Assembly: GCF_003635115.1 (NCBI RefSeq)
Contig: NZ_RBXJ01000001.1
Span: 310,001-374,000, forward strand
Direction: 5' to 3'
DNA: 64,000 nt
DNA from: Microbacterium sp. AG1240
Lineage (GTDB): Bacteria > Actinomycetota > Actinomycetes > Actinomycetales > Microbacteriaceae
Position 1 is the first letter of the stretch; each line of letters begins with the position of its first letter. Shown in pieces: positions 42,849 to 52,834 of the stretch. The notes under the pieces are model-generated. The model was given only the letters and a program-made list of their open reading frames with translations, was not told where the DNA came from and searched no databases. A program made the position numbers and the translations under genes.

Positions 42849-43342
42849 GGCGTGGTCTCCGGGTGGCACTCCAGGCTCAGCCACAGTTCGAAGCAGTTGT
42901 TGCGCGACAGCGTGGTGGCACCGATCGATGCGCGTCCGATGCTCCCGGCCTCCTCCCCGAACACCTCGAGGAACAGGTCGGTCGCTCCGTTGGAGACCAG
43001 GTGCAGGTCTTCGAAGCCGGGAGGGCACACGACGAAGCAGAGTCCGCGGGAGAGGCTCTTGACGTTGTCGAGCGATCCGAGCGCGTAGCGGATGATGCCG
43101 AGGGTGTGCACCGCGGTCAGGCGCGCGGCGGCGTAGCCCTCTTCGATCGTCACATCGACGCCCACGACTCCGGGGTTCAGGCGGTCGCCGACGCGGTTCT
43201 CGGGCGTGAGTCCGCTCAGCTCGAGCAGGTCGCCGATTCGGTGGAACGGCTTCATGCGGCCGTAGCGGCGTCCGTAGGGGGGATCGGAGTAATCGGGGAT
43301 CTCGAGGCCCAGTTCCCGAACCCTCTGCTCTGGCGTCGCCAT
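42845..43342 (-). CDS. RidA-like protein, copy 1
   Basis: A 165-aa member of the RidA/YjgF superfamily (long form), whose archetype hydrolyses reactive enamine/imine intermediates and whose RutC member acts in pyrimidine breakdown. It begins MATPEQRVRELGLEIPDYSDPPYG and shares that start and the core (LELSGLTPENRVG, TIEEGYAAARLTAVHTLGIIRYALGSLDNV, LVSNGATDLFLEVFGEE) with the divergent gene at 43414. The typical RidA active-site Arg region reads FVVCPPGFEDLHLVSNG. The two copies flank operator pair g. Confidence 0.86.
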   Translation of the reverse strand: MATPEQRVRELGLEIPDYSDPPYGRRYGRMKPFHRIGDLLELSGLTPENRVGDRLNPGVVGVDVTIEEGYAAARLTAVHTLGIIRYALGSLDNVKSLSRGLCFVVCPPGFEDLHLVSNGATDLFLEVFGEEAGSIGRASIGATTLSRNNCFELWLSLECHPETTP

Positions 43343-43362
43343 CCTGAACCTTCTCTCGATCT

Positions 43363-43389
43363 GTATCCGAAACTGCGTAGAATGGATCC
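43363..43389. promoter_or_regulatory. VanR-type operator pair g (divergent, one degenerate core)
   Basis: GTATCC at 43363-43368 and GGATCC at 43384-43389, 21 bp apart. TAGAAT (43378-43383) is the rightward -10. The arrangement is the same as in pair f, including the GTATCC variant, and the pair lies between two RidA-like genes. Confidence 0.78.
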
Positions 43390-43413
43390 ATTCTAGAGGC
43401 CAGAGGAGAAGCC

Positions 43414-43923
43414 ATGGTGTGGAGCGCGGAACGGCGGGTCGAAGAGCTGGGGTTGGTCATCCCCGACTACGCGAACCCTCCCTACGGGGAGCGGTACGCC
43501 ACGATGAAGGCGTTCCACCGCCTCGGCAGGTGCCTGACGATCAGCGGCATCACGCCCGAGGATCGACAGGGCAACAAGGTGCACCCCGGCCGGGTGGGTG
43601 AGACCGTGACCCTGGAAGAGGGGTATGCGGCGGCCCGATACGCCGCGATCAACGTGCTGGGTCTCATCCGTTTCGCCGTCGGCTCGCTCGACGAGGTGAC
43701 GGGGTTCATCCGTACCCTCACCTTCGTCGTCGTCACCCCGGAGTTCACCGACGTGAACCTCGTCACCAACGGCGCCGCCGACCTGTTCGTCGAGGTCTTC
43801 GGCGACAGGATCGGCCGATCCACGTCGGCCGGCATCGGTGTCTCGAGCCTCTCCGGCGGCAACGTGTTCGAGATGATCGCCGAGGTCGAGACCCGTACCC
43901 CCGCGAAGGAGATCGACGAATGA
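43414..43923 (+). CDS. RidA-like protein, copy 2
   Basis: A 169-aa RidA-superfamily protein, divergent from and paralogous to 42845-43342: VWSAERRVEELGLVIPDYANPPYG, CLTISGITPEDRQGNKVHPGRVG, EEGYAAARYAAINVLGLIRFAVGSLDEV and LVTNGAADLFVEVFGDR line up with copy 1. Differences concentrate in the ligand-facing strands, so the pair may handle two related imine/enamine intermediates or form a hetero-oligomer. Its stop overlaps the next gene by 4 nt. Confidence 0.86.
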   Translation: MVWSAERRVEELGLVIPDYANPPYGERYATMKAFHRLGRCLTISGITPEDRQGNKVHPGRVGETVTLEEGYAAARYAAINVLGLIRFAVGSLDEVTGFIRTLTFVVVTPEFTDVNLVTNGAADLFVEVFGDRIGRSTSAGIGVSSLSGGNVFEMIAEVETRTPAKEIDE

Positions 43924-44831
43924 GGATCGACACCCACCTGCACATCTACGCCGACCCGGCGCGCGGGCTGTACGAGATCGAGAACTTCCCGATCGTCGAG
44001 TACGGCGAGAAGGCCGACATCCCGCTCGCCGGCGTCGGCGGATCGGTCGACGATGCCCTCGCCGCCCTCGACGCGGCGGGGTTCGACTACGCCACCGTTC
44101 TCGGCAGCTACGAGGTGCCGGGATACCCGGATCTACCCGCCGGTCTCACGCATTGGCCCGCGGAGCCCCACTACGGCCAGTATCGCGACGACCTCGTCGC
44201 CTACAACCGGTGGGTGTGCGAGATGGCGGCCCCGCACGACAAGCTCATCCCCTTCGTCAGCGCGAACCCGGCCGTGATGACCTCCGACGAGTCGCGGGAG
44301 CACCTCGCCGAGGCCTTCGGTGACTGGGGCGCGCGGGGCCTCAAGCTCCACCCGATCGGCATCAGGGCCTACCCCGACGATCCGGGCTTCGACGGCGTCT
44401 ACGACGCCTGCATCGACGCCGACGTGCCGATCGTGTTCCACAGCGGACCCGACACGCGCGGCCGCGGATTCTCCGAACCGGGCGTCTTCGCCGCGCTCGC
44501 CGCATCCCGGCCCGAGCTGAAGCTCGTGCTCGCGCATCTGGGCGGCGGCTCGTGGCGCGACACGGCGGCGGTCGCCGCGGCGCACCCGCAGGTGATGTTC
44601 GACCTGTCGGAGATCGTCATCTGGATCGGTGCGACCGCGGGGCCGTCGGCCCACGACGTCGCCGGACTCGTGCGTTCGATCGGGGTCGACCGCGTCGTGA
44701 TGGGTTCGGACTTCCCCTGGTACACCCCGGGCGTCACCGCCGAGATCGTCGAGAGCCTGCCCGGCTTCTCGCGCGCCGAGCGCGACGCGATCCTCGGCGA
44801 GAACGCCGCGCGCCTCCTCAAGCTCGCCTGA
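43920..44831 (+). CDS. Amidohydrolase (TIM-barrel, 2-pyrone-dicarboxylate-lactonase-like group)
   Basis: A 303-aa metal-dependent hydrolase. The metal residues are intact: HxH in IDTHLHIY, a Lys/His region in RGLKLHPIGIRAYPDD, His in IVFHSGPD, His in LVLAHLGGGSW and Asp in VMGSDFPWYTPG. Relatives open lactones or decarboxylate aromatic acids. It is translationally coupled to RidA copy 2. Unlike the protein at 39407, it keeps the complete site. Confidence 0.88.
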   Translation: MRIDTHLHIYADPARGLYEIENFPIVEYGEKADIPLAGVGGSVDDALAALDAAGFDYATVLGSYEVPGYPDLPAGLTHWPAEPHYGQYRDDLVAYNRWVCEMAAPHDKLIPFVSANPAVMTSDESREHLAEAFGDWGARGLKLHPIGIRAYPDDPGFDGVYDACIDADVPIVFHSGPDTRGRGFSEPGVFAALAASRPELKLVLAHLGGGSWRDTAAVAAAHPQVMFDLSEIVIWIGATAGPSAHDVAGLVRSIGVDRVVMGSDFPWYTPGVTAEIVESLPGFSRAERDAILGENAARLLKLA

Positions 44832-44844
44832 CCCGGCGACCACA

Positions 44845-44921
44845 GACCGCGAGACCGCTTCCCGCCGACGAGACCCCGGTCGAAAACCCGGGTCTCGTCG
44901 CGAGGAAGCGGTCTCGCGGTC
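44845..44921. terminator. 77-bp bidirectional palindromic terminator
   Basis: The outer arms GACCGCGAGACCGCTTCC (44845-44862) and GGAAGCGGTCTCGCGGTC (44904-44921) are perfectly complementary, and inner arms (CGACGAGACCC near 44865 and GGGTCTCGTCG near 44890) add a second stem. It separates the convergent amidohydrolase and LLM genes. Confidence 0.85.
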
Positions 44922-44936
44922 TTGCGCGTCGCGGGG

Positions 44937-46016
44937 TCAGAGCGCGGTGCGCAGGCCCCGGGAGTGGAGGAGGGGCAGGATGCTGTCCGCGAAGCGCGCC
45001 ATGCCGTCCTCCCACAGCGGCCAGCCGAGCAGGCAGCCGTCGATGCCGACGTCCGAGAGCCACTCGAGCCCGTCGGCGACCTGCGCGGCGGTGCCGATCA
45101 GCGGCACGCCGCCGTCGCCGGCGACCCAGCTGAAGCGGCGCGCGGCGGTGGAGTTGTCGCCCGCGACCTCCGCCTCGACGCCCATGATCGTCAGGGCGTT
45201 GATGGCGGCGTCGTGCATACCGTTCTCCTGCGCGTAGTAGTGCAGGAAGTCGCGGGCGGCCTCTTCCGTCTCGCCGTCGACCACGTAGCCGAAGGTCCAC
45301 ACCTCGATGTCGCGCCCGTACTTCTCACGCGCCTGGCGCTTGACGTCGGCCACGTGCGCGGTCGCCTTCTCGCGATCGTCGCTCAGCTTCACGAACAGCT
45401 TGTCGGCGTGCTGCAGGGCGAACTCCAACCCGCGGCCCGACATCGCGGCGTTCATGATCTGAGGACGCGCACCGAGGGGCTTGGGCGCCGAGTACGCGCC
45501 CGAGAGGTGGAAGAACTCACCGTCGTGGTCGAACTCCGCGCTCTCGCTCCAGAGGCGCTCGACGACGCCGATCCACTCGTCGGCGAGGTCGTACCGGCGG
45601 TCGTGCGCCAGGAGGTCGGCACCGAACATCTCCATCTCGGGCCGGTACCACCCGGCGAGGACGTTGATGCCCGCCCGACCGCCGGTCACGTGGTCGATCG
45701 TGGCCATCTGCTTCGCCGCCATCACCGGGTGAACGACGGGCATCGACACGGTGGCGAAGATGCGCGCGCTCTCGGTGACCGCGCCGACGGCCGCCGCCCA
45801 GGTGAGGGTGTCGTAGGCGTCGGAGTGGGGGTTGTGCTCGCCGCCGTACCCCTTCCATCGGGAGATGGGCACGATGGCCTCGAAGTCCATCGCCTCGGCA
45901 CGGCGGGCGAGGTCCTTCACCCGCGACCAGTCGGTCGTGAGGGCGCCGGGGATCGTGGTGAACGTGATGCCGGGGGCGAGGTTCGTGCCGAACGTGCCCA
46001 GTTTCAGACGGTTCAT
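44937..46016 (-). CDS. LLM-class flavin-dependent monooxygenase (RutA-like)
   Basis: A 359-aa luciferase-like flavin oxygenase. Family strings include LKLGTFGTNLAPGITFTTIPG, RAEAMDFEAIVPISRWKGYGG, VTGGRAGINVLAGWYRPEMEMFG and SGRGLEFALQHADKLFVKL. The layout resembles RutA, which opens the uracil ring through a flavin peroxide, and related sulfonate or EDTA/NTA-type monooxygenases. It needs reduced FMN from a partner reductase; the only flavin reductase in the window is at 5204-5719. It is co-directional with the cupin (6 bp apart) under operator pair h. Confidence 0.88.
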   Translation of the reverse strand: MNRLKLGTFGTNLAPGITFTTIPGALTTDWSRVKDLARRAEAMDFEAIVPISRWKGYGGEHNPHSDAYDTLTWAAAVGAVTESARIFATVSMPVVHPVMAAKQMATIDHVTGGRAGINVLAGWYRPEMEMFGADLLAHDRRYDLADEWIGVVERLWSESAEFDHDGEFFHLSGAYSAPKPLGARPQIMNAAMSGRGLEFALQHADKLFVKLSDDREKATAHVADVKRQAREKYGRDIEVWTFGYVVDGETEEAARDFLHYYAQENGMHDAAINALTIMGVEAEVAGDNSTAARRFSWVAGDGGVPLIGTAAQVADGLEWLSDVGIDGCLLGWPLWEDGMARFADSILPLLHSRGLRTAL

Positions 46017-46022
46017 CGCGGC

Positions 46023-46382
46023 CTACTTGTATACGACGTAGAACTTGCGCACGGGTTCGATGACCGACCACTCGCCGGTCCAGCCGATCGGGAAGAACGC
46101 CGCGCTCCCTGCGGTCAGCTCGACGGGTTCTCCGCCGTCCTCGTGCACGATCATGCGGCCGCTGAGGATGTGGACGATCTCGCCGCGCGTGAGGAACTCC
46201 CACCGCGACCGCCCGGGGTCGCTCTCCCAGAGCCCCGACACGATGGTGCGATCCGCGGTGGCGAACTCGACCTTTCCGCGGACGGTGATCTCGCCCGAGA
46301 GCGGCTGAGCGCTGGGCGGTGCGAGGGGCTTCGCCTCGAGGGCTTCGGCATCGGCCTCGGCGGGTCGAATCACGTGAGTCAT
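46023..46382 (-). CDS. Cupin-domain protein (DUF861 type)
   Basis: A 119-aa single cupin of the DUF861/Cupin_3 group: VSGLWESDPGRSRWEFLTRGEIVHILSGRMIVHEDGGEPVELTAGSAAFFPIGWTGEWSV. Relatives are linked to ethanolamine and ureidoglycine metabolism. ATG 46382 starts 5 bp from the operator core, so its transcript is probably leaderless. A -10-like TACTTA on the minus strand (46393-46398) fits this. Function unknown; it may isomerise or bind the LLM substrate or product. Confidence 0.85.
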   Translation of the reverse strand: MTHVIRPAEADAEALEAKPLAPPSAQPLSGEITVRGKVEFATADRTIVSGLWESDPGRSRWEFLTRGEIVHILSGRMIVHEDGGEPVELTAGSAAFFPIGWTGEWSVIEPVRKFYVVYK

Positions 46383-46386
46383 GATT

Positions 46387-46413
46387 GGATCCTAAGTAAC
46401 AGCGAATGGATCC
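46387..46413. promoter_or_regulatory. VanR-type operator pair h (divergent)
   Basis: GGATCC at 46387-46392 (TGATTGGATCCTAA) and 46408-46413 (GAATGGATCC), 21 bp apart. It lies between the cupin/LLM unit (left) and the PTE-like gene (right), with GCGAAT a weak rightward -10. Confidence 0.82.
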
Positions 46414-46430
46414 GCAATCGGGAGGCTGTC

Positions 46431-47459
46431 GTGATCGAGACGGTGACGGGCCGAATGGATGCTGCGCTCCTCGGCGCGACCTGCATGCACGACCACGTGC
46501 TCAGCGACGCGTCGCGGTTGCGCCGGGACGGGGCCGCGCCCGCACCGGCGGGGGAGGCCGTATCGATCGACACCCTCGGATACCTCCGGTGGAACGCGCT
46601 CGCCCTCGCCGACAACCTCGTGCTCGACGATCCCGCCCTCGCCGCCGGCGAGTTGGGTCGGGCGGTCGGCGCCGGTCAGCGCGCGGTCGTCGAGTGCTCG
46701 TCGTGGGGACTCGGTCCGCGCCACGCGGGCCTTCCGGCCGTCTCGGCCGCCTCGGGGATGACGATCGTCAGCTCGTACGGGGCGTACGTGCCGCGCATCG
46801 TGCCGGGGTGGATCGCGGAGATGTCCGAGCGCGAGCTCGAGCGGCACTTCGTCGAGGCGCTCACCGTCGGCATTCCCGGGGCGGGGTTCCGCGCGGGGAT
46901 GCTCGGCATCATGGGCACCACCGGCGAGCTCGAGCATCGCGAGCGCGAGCAGCTGCGGGCCGCCGCGCGCGCGGCCGTGCGAACCGGGGCGAGCGTGTCG
47001 GTGCGGCTGGATCCGGACGCGTTCCGGGGTCCGGAGGTGCTGCGTCTGATGGGCGCGGAGGGCCTCGCCGCCGACCGGGTCGTCTTCGCCAATGTCGACG
47101 AATACCTGGATGCGGCGTATTGGGCCGCGCTGTCCGATGCCGGCGCCGTGCTGGAGATGTGCTTCGGCACCGAGGCCGTGCATGTCGGCCGGGTCGACAA
47201 CCCCTCGGACCGCGAGCGCCTGGCGTTCTTCCCCGAGTTCGTCGCCGCGCACCCCGAGGCGCGTGTCGTGCTCGGCGAGTCGGTGTGGACGAAGGCGCAG
47301 CTGCGGGCCTACGGCGGATTCGGATACGCCTATCTCGTCGAGCGCATCGTGCCCGACCTGCGCCGGAGAGGCGTTCCCGACGGTCGACTGCACGCGATGC
47401 TCGTCTCCGAGCCGCGGCGCCTGCTCGATCGCCCGGATGCATCCCAGACGCACGCGTAA
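46431..47459 (+). CDS. Phosphotriesterase-fold protein with degenerate metal site, second example
   Basis: A 342-aa homologue of the proteins at 23707 and 38320. The first motif is kept as HDH (CMHDHVLSD), but the Glu region reads GIMGTTGELEH, the third ligand His is Arg (SVSVRLDPD), the fourth is Asn (VFANVDEYLD) and the Asp position is Glu-Ser (LGESVWTKAQL). It shares VWTKxQLxxxGGxGYAxxVxRI with 38320. It could be a pseudoenzyme or have a rewired site. GTG 46431 follows GGGAGG. It is transcribed alone from operator h. Confidence 0.8.
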   Translation: MIETVTGRMDAALLGATCMHDHVLSDASRLRRDGAAPAPAGEAVSIDTLGYLRWNALALADNLVLDDPALAAGELGRAVGAGQRAVVECSSWGLGPRHAGLPAVSAASGMTIVSSYGAYVPRIVPGWIAEMSERELERHFVEALTVGIPGAGFRAGMLGIMGTTGELEHREREQLRAAARAAVRTGASVSVRLDPDAFRGPEVLRLMGAEGLAADRVVFANVDEYLDAAYWAALSDAGAVLEMCFGTEAVHVGRVDNPSDRERLAFFPEFVAAHPEARVVLGESVWTKAQLRAYGGFGYAYLVERIVPDLRRRGVPDGRLHAMLVSEPRRLLDRPDASQTHA

Positions 47460-47477
47460 TCCTGACGAAACAATATT

Positions 47478-47504
47478 GGATGCCAAGCTGTATATATTGG
47501 ATCC
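47478..47504. promoter_or_regulatory. VanR-type operator pair i (one degenerate core)
   Basis: GGATGC at 47478-47483 (ATATTGGATGCCA) and GGATCC at 47499-47504 (ATATTGGATCCAC), 21 bp apart. TATATT (47493-47498) is a strong -10 abutting the second core. It precedes the oligopeptide-type ABC operon with a leader of about 120 nt (47505-47629). Confidence 0.8.
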
Positions 47505-47629
47505 ACGACGGCAAGGTCTCGTCGGCGCGAATGCTCCGTCCGCACCCATGACCCGCGCACCCCGGACGGCTCCTCTGTCTCCGCGCGCCGCCGATCCGCT
47601 CCACCCGAACCCCTATGGAGGACAGCACC

Positions 47630-49201
47630 ATGGACACGAAGAGGATGCTCACGGGAGCCGCGGCGATCGTCGCCGCCGGCCTGGTGGTCACCGGCTGCGC
47701 ATCGACGGCCGCGCCGGCCGATGATGCGGCGGCGGCGACCGACACGATCAACGCCGAGCTCTGGTACGCCCCCTCGACGTTCGACCCCGCGAAGGCGTCG
47801 GCGAGCTCCGACGTCGAGATCGCCCGCCTCGGATTCGACACGCTGCTGCGCCAGGGCGACGCCGAGCCCATCGTCGGAGGCCTCGCCACCGACTGGGAGA
47901 CCGTCTCCGCATCGGAGTACGTCTTCACCATCCGCGACGATGCGACGTGCGCCGACGGCACCGCGATCACACCCGGCGTGGTCGCCGCATCCTTCGAGTA
48001 CCTCACGGGTCTGGAAGACAGCGGTGCCGTGACCTGGAAGAACCAGGCCTTCGGCTCGGGGACCCCCACCTTCACCGCCGATGACGCGGCGAGGACCGTC
48101 ACGATCGACCTGTCCGAGCCCTACTCGCAGCTGCTCAGCGGCGTGACCCGCCCCGGTACGGGCATCATCTGCCCCGCCGGACTGGACGACCCCGAGGGTC
48201 TGGCCGCCGGCACGGTCGCCGGTGCCTGGTCGGGGCCGTACACCCTCGCCGAGAACGTCTCGGGAGTGAGCGTCGCCTACGCCCTGCGCGACGACTACGA
48301 CGCGTGGCCCGAGTGGGCGAGCGTGGACGGCGAGCCCGCTGCGACGATCAACCTCACCGTGCAGCCCGACTCCAACACGAGCGCGAACCTGCTCGAATCG
48401 GGTGGTGTCGATGTGGCACGGTTCTACGACTCCAACGCGCTGCGATTCGACACCGACGGGTTCAGCACGGTCACGTTCGCCAGCTCGGCGTACAACCTGG
48501 TGTTCAACCAGGCCCCCGGCACCGGATCGGTGTTCGAGGGCGACGAGGCGCTCCGCGCCGCCGTGGGCCAGGCCATCGACCCGCAGGGCTTCAACGACGC
48601 CGGTCTCGACGGGCTCGGCGTCGCGCAGTACACCGTGAACTCCGCGGGCTACGCCTGCGCGCTCGACGACCCGTCGCTCGTGCAGTCCTACGACCCGGCC
48701 GCGGCATCCGCCGAGCTCACCGGCAAGACCATACGACTGCTCATCATGACGAACTGGGATCCGGCGGCCGACTACCTCGCCGAATCGCTCCGCGCCGCCG
48801 GCGCCACCGTCGAGGTCTCGGCCCTCGACCCGGCCGAGTGGACCAAGCAGATGCGCACCGCGCCCGAGACGTGGGACGTCGCCGTGGCAGCCGAGAACGC
48901 CGAGTCGGGACTCATCCACCTCTCCATCGCCCGCTACCTCGGCCCGACCTACCCCCAGGGCGGCACCAACGTCGCCGCGACCGACAACCCCGAGGCCGTG
49001 GCGCTGTTCGAGGCCGGACTGAGCGCGGCAGACACCGCGACGCAGTGCGAGAACTTCGAGGCCGCGCAGAAGAGCATCCTCGAGCGCGTCGACATGGTGC
49101 CTCTCATCACCGACACCCACCGGTACGTCGCCCGTGCGGGCTTCGCCACCCACGTGCTGTCGGGGTATTGGGACCCGACCGCGATGCGCATCGTCGGCTG
49201 A
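47630..49201 (+). CDS. ABC transporter lipoprotein, oligopeptide/dipeptide-type binding protein
   Basis: A 523-aa family 5 solute-binding lipoprotein with lipobox VVTGC (Cys23). The mature chain has the usual start (LWYAPSTFDPAKASASSDVEIARLGFDTLLRQ) and EGDEALRAAVGQAIDPQGF in the C-terminal lobe. ATG 47630 is preferred to ATG 47615 because GGAGG falls between them at 8 nt spacing. It heads a five-gene operon ending in an amidohydrolase at 54088. The ligand may be the pathway substrate rather than a peptide. Confidence 0.92.
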   Translation: MDTKRMLTGAAAIVAAGLVVTGCASTAAPADDAAAATDTINAELWYAPSTFDPAKASASSDVEIARLGFDTLLRQGDAEPIVGGLATDWETVSASEYVFTIRDDATCADGTAITPGVVAASFEYLTGLEDSGAVTWKNQAFGSGTPTFTADDAARTVTIDLSEPYSQLLSGVTRPGTGIICPAGLDDPEGLAAGTVAGAWSGPYTLAENVSGVSVAYALRDDYDAWPEWASVDGEPAATINLTVQPDSNTSANLLESGGVDVARFYDSNALRFDTDGFSTVTFASSAYNLVFNQAPGTGSVFEGDEALRAAVGQAIDPQGFNDAGLDGLGVAQYTVNSAGYACALDDPSLVQSYDPAAASAELTGKTIRLLIMTNWDPAADYLAESLRAAGATVEVSALDPAEWTKQMRTAPETWDVAVAAENAESGLIHLSIARYLGPTYPQGGTNVAATDNPEAVALFEAGLSAADTATQCENFEAAQKSILERVDMVPLITDTHRYVARAGFATHVLSGYWDPTAMRIVG

Positions 49202-49245
49202 GACGCCGTGAGCCACCGCCCGGACCGGAACGTCGAGAGCGATCG

Positions 49246-50284
49246 ATGACCAGAACACTCCGAGAATCCCCGTCGACGCCCGGTCCGGGCGCCCTGTCGA
49301 GCACCGATGCGCCCCGCGCGTCGACCCTGACGGCCGCCTGGCGGAGGTTCCTCCTCCGTCGGGCGGGCGGTCTGGTCGTCAACCTCGTCATCCTGGTGCT
49401 CCTGACCTTCCTGATCGTTCAGCTGATCCCCGGGGACCCGGCTGTCGCGATCGCCGGCGAGAACGCCTCCCTCGCGCAGGTCGACCTCGTGCGCGCGCAG
49501 CTCGGACTCGACCAGCCCCTGCCCGTACAGCTGTGGGACTACGTCGTGGGGGTCGCGCAGTTCGACTTCGGCGATTCGTTCCGCTACCGGGTCCCGGCCA
49601 TGCAGGTCGTCATGGCGGCCGTCCCCTTCACCCTCGCGATCACGCTCCCGGCCGTCGTCCTCCTGCTGATCCTCGGGCTCGCTCTGGGGATGTCGGTCGG
49701 CGTCGCGACCCGCGGCGACCGGCGTCGGTGGCTCGGCGGGGTCTTCAACGCGGTGACGGCGCTGTTCTCCTCGATCCCGGTATACGTGCAAGCGACGATC
49801 CTCGTCGTGATCTTCGCGGTCGTGCTGCGGGTACTGCCTCCCGCGTACTCGCCGGCCTACGGTTTCGGTGCCGCCTCGATCCTCCCGATCGCTTCACTCA
49901 CGATCGGCGGTATGTGCTCGGTCGCGCGCATCGTGCGGCACGAGACGGCCGTCATCCTCGAGCAGGACTACATGCGCACGGCCCGGGGTTGGCGGCTTCC
50001 GGCGCTCTCGTTGTACGCGAAGCACATGCTGCCCAACCTGCTGACCACCGCGCTGACGCTCTCGGGCATCATCCTGACCGCCCTCCTGGGCTCCGCCCTC
50101 ATCACCGAGGCCGTGTTCGCGTGGCCGGGTCTGGGCGGAGTGATCGTGCAGGCCATCGCCGTCGACAAGGACTACCCCGTCATCCGCAGCGCGGTGTTCG
50201 TGATCGGCACGATCTCGCTGCTGATCACCCTGGTCATCGACATCATCCTGGGTCTGATCGACCCCCGCACCCTCGGAGACCAGC

Positions 50285-50292
<8 letters not shown>
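49246..50292 (+). CDS. ABC transporter permease, DppB-type
   Basis: A 348-aa permease with six helices after a roughly 35-residue hydrophilic N-terminus. Family marks are LLTFLIVQLIPGDPAVAIAGE, the coupling loop RTARGWRLPALSLYAKHMLPN and the end ITEAVFAWPGLGGVIVQAI. It overlaps the next gene by 8 nt. Confidence 0.94.
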
Positions 50293-52044
<1,752 letters not shown>

Positions 52045-52048
<4 letters not shown>

Positions 52049-52824
52049 CCGCACTGATGGTCGACGTCCGCGGTCTCGAGGTCTCGTTCGGGGGCACGCG
52101 GGTGCTCCACGACGTCTCGCTCGCGCTGGAGAAGGGCAGCACTATCGGCGTCGTCGGCGAATCGGGCTCCGGCAAGTCCACCCTCGCGAAGGCGCTCGTC
52201 GGCGTGGTGCCCGCGGCGTCGGGCGCGGTGACCGTCGGCGGGATCGACGTCCGTCGACTCGGGCGCGACCGCCGGGCGGCCTACGACTACCGCCGGCGGG
52301 TGCAGATGATCCCCCAGGATCCCTACTCGTCGCTGTCGCCGCGTCGCACGGTCGGACAGACGCTCGCGGAGGCCGTCGACCCCCGGCGCGCCGACGTGCG
52401 GCGCTTCTCCGACCGGATCGCCCACTGGCTCGAGCGCGTCGGGCTCTCCGCCGACATGATGACGCGGTATCCCCACGAGTTCTCCGGCGGGCAGCGGCAG
52501 CGCATCGCCATCGCCCGCAGCCTCCTGCTCGACCCCTCGTTCGTGATCGCCGACGAGATCACGTCCGCGCTCGACGTGTCGGTGCAGGCTCAGATCCTCG
52601 ACCTGCTCGCCGAGATCAAGGCCGAGGTCGGGGTGACGATGATGTTCATCTCGCACAACCTCGCCGTCGTGCAGCGGGTGAGCGACTACGTCGCGGTGAT
52701 GTACCGGGGCGAGGTCGTGGAGTCGGGCACGGCCGATGAGATCTACGGCGATCCGCGTCACTGGTACACCCGCAGGCTGCTCGACGCCGATCCCGGCGCG
52801 CCCGGCTTCCGGCTCGACGCGTGA
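52045..52824 (+). CDS. ABC transporter ATPase, DppF-type
   Basis: A 259-aa nucleotide-binding protein with Walker A GESGSGKST (about residue 38), MIPQDPYSSLSPRRTV, signature FSGGQRQR and Walker B FVIADEITSALD (Ile in place of the usual Pro). It is shorter than many DppF proteins because the C-terminal oligopeptide extension is brief. It overlaps the fusion gene by 4 nt and pairs with its ATPase domain. Confidence 0.93.
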
Positions 52825-52834
52825 GGAGCTCCCG

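Noticed and set aside
44922..46430. Plus-strand open frame upstream of the PTE-like gene at 46431
   Set aside because: It runs opposite the LLM and cupin genes, which have clear family motifs; only the part from GTG 46431 has homologous character.
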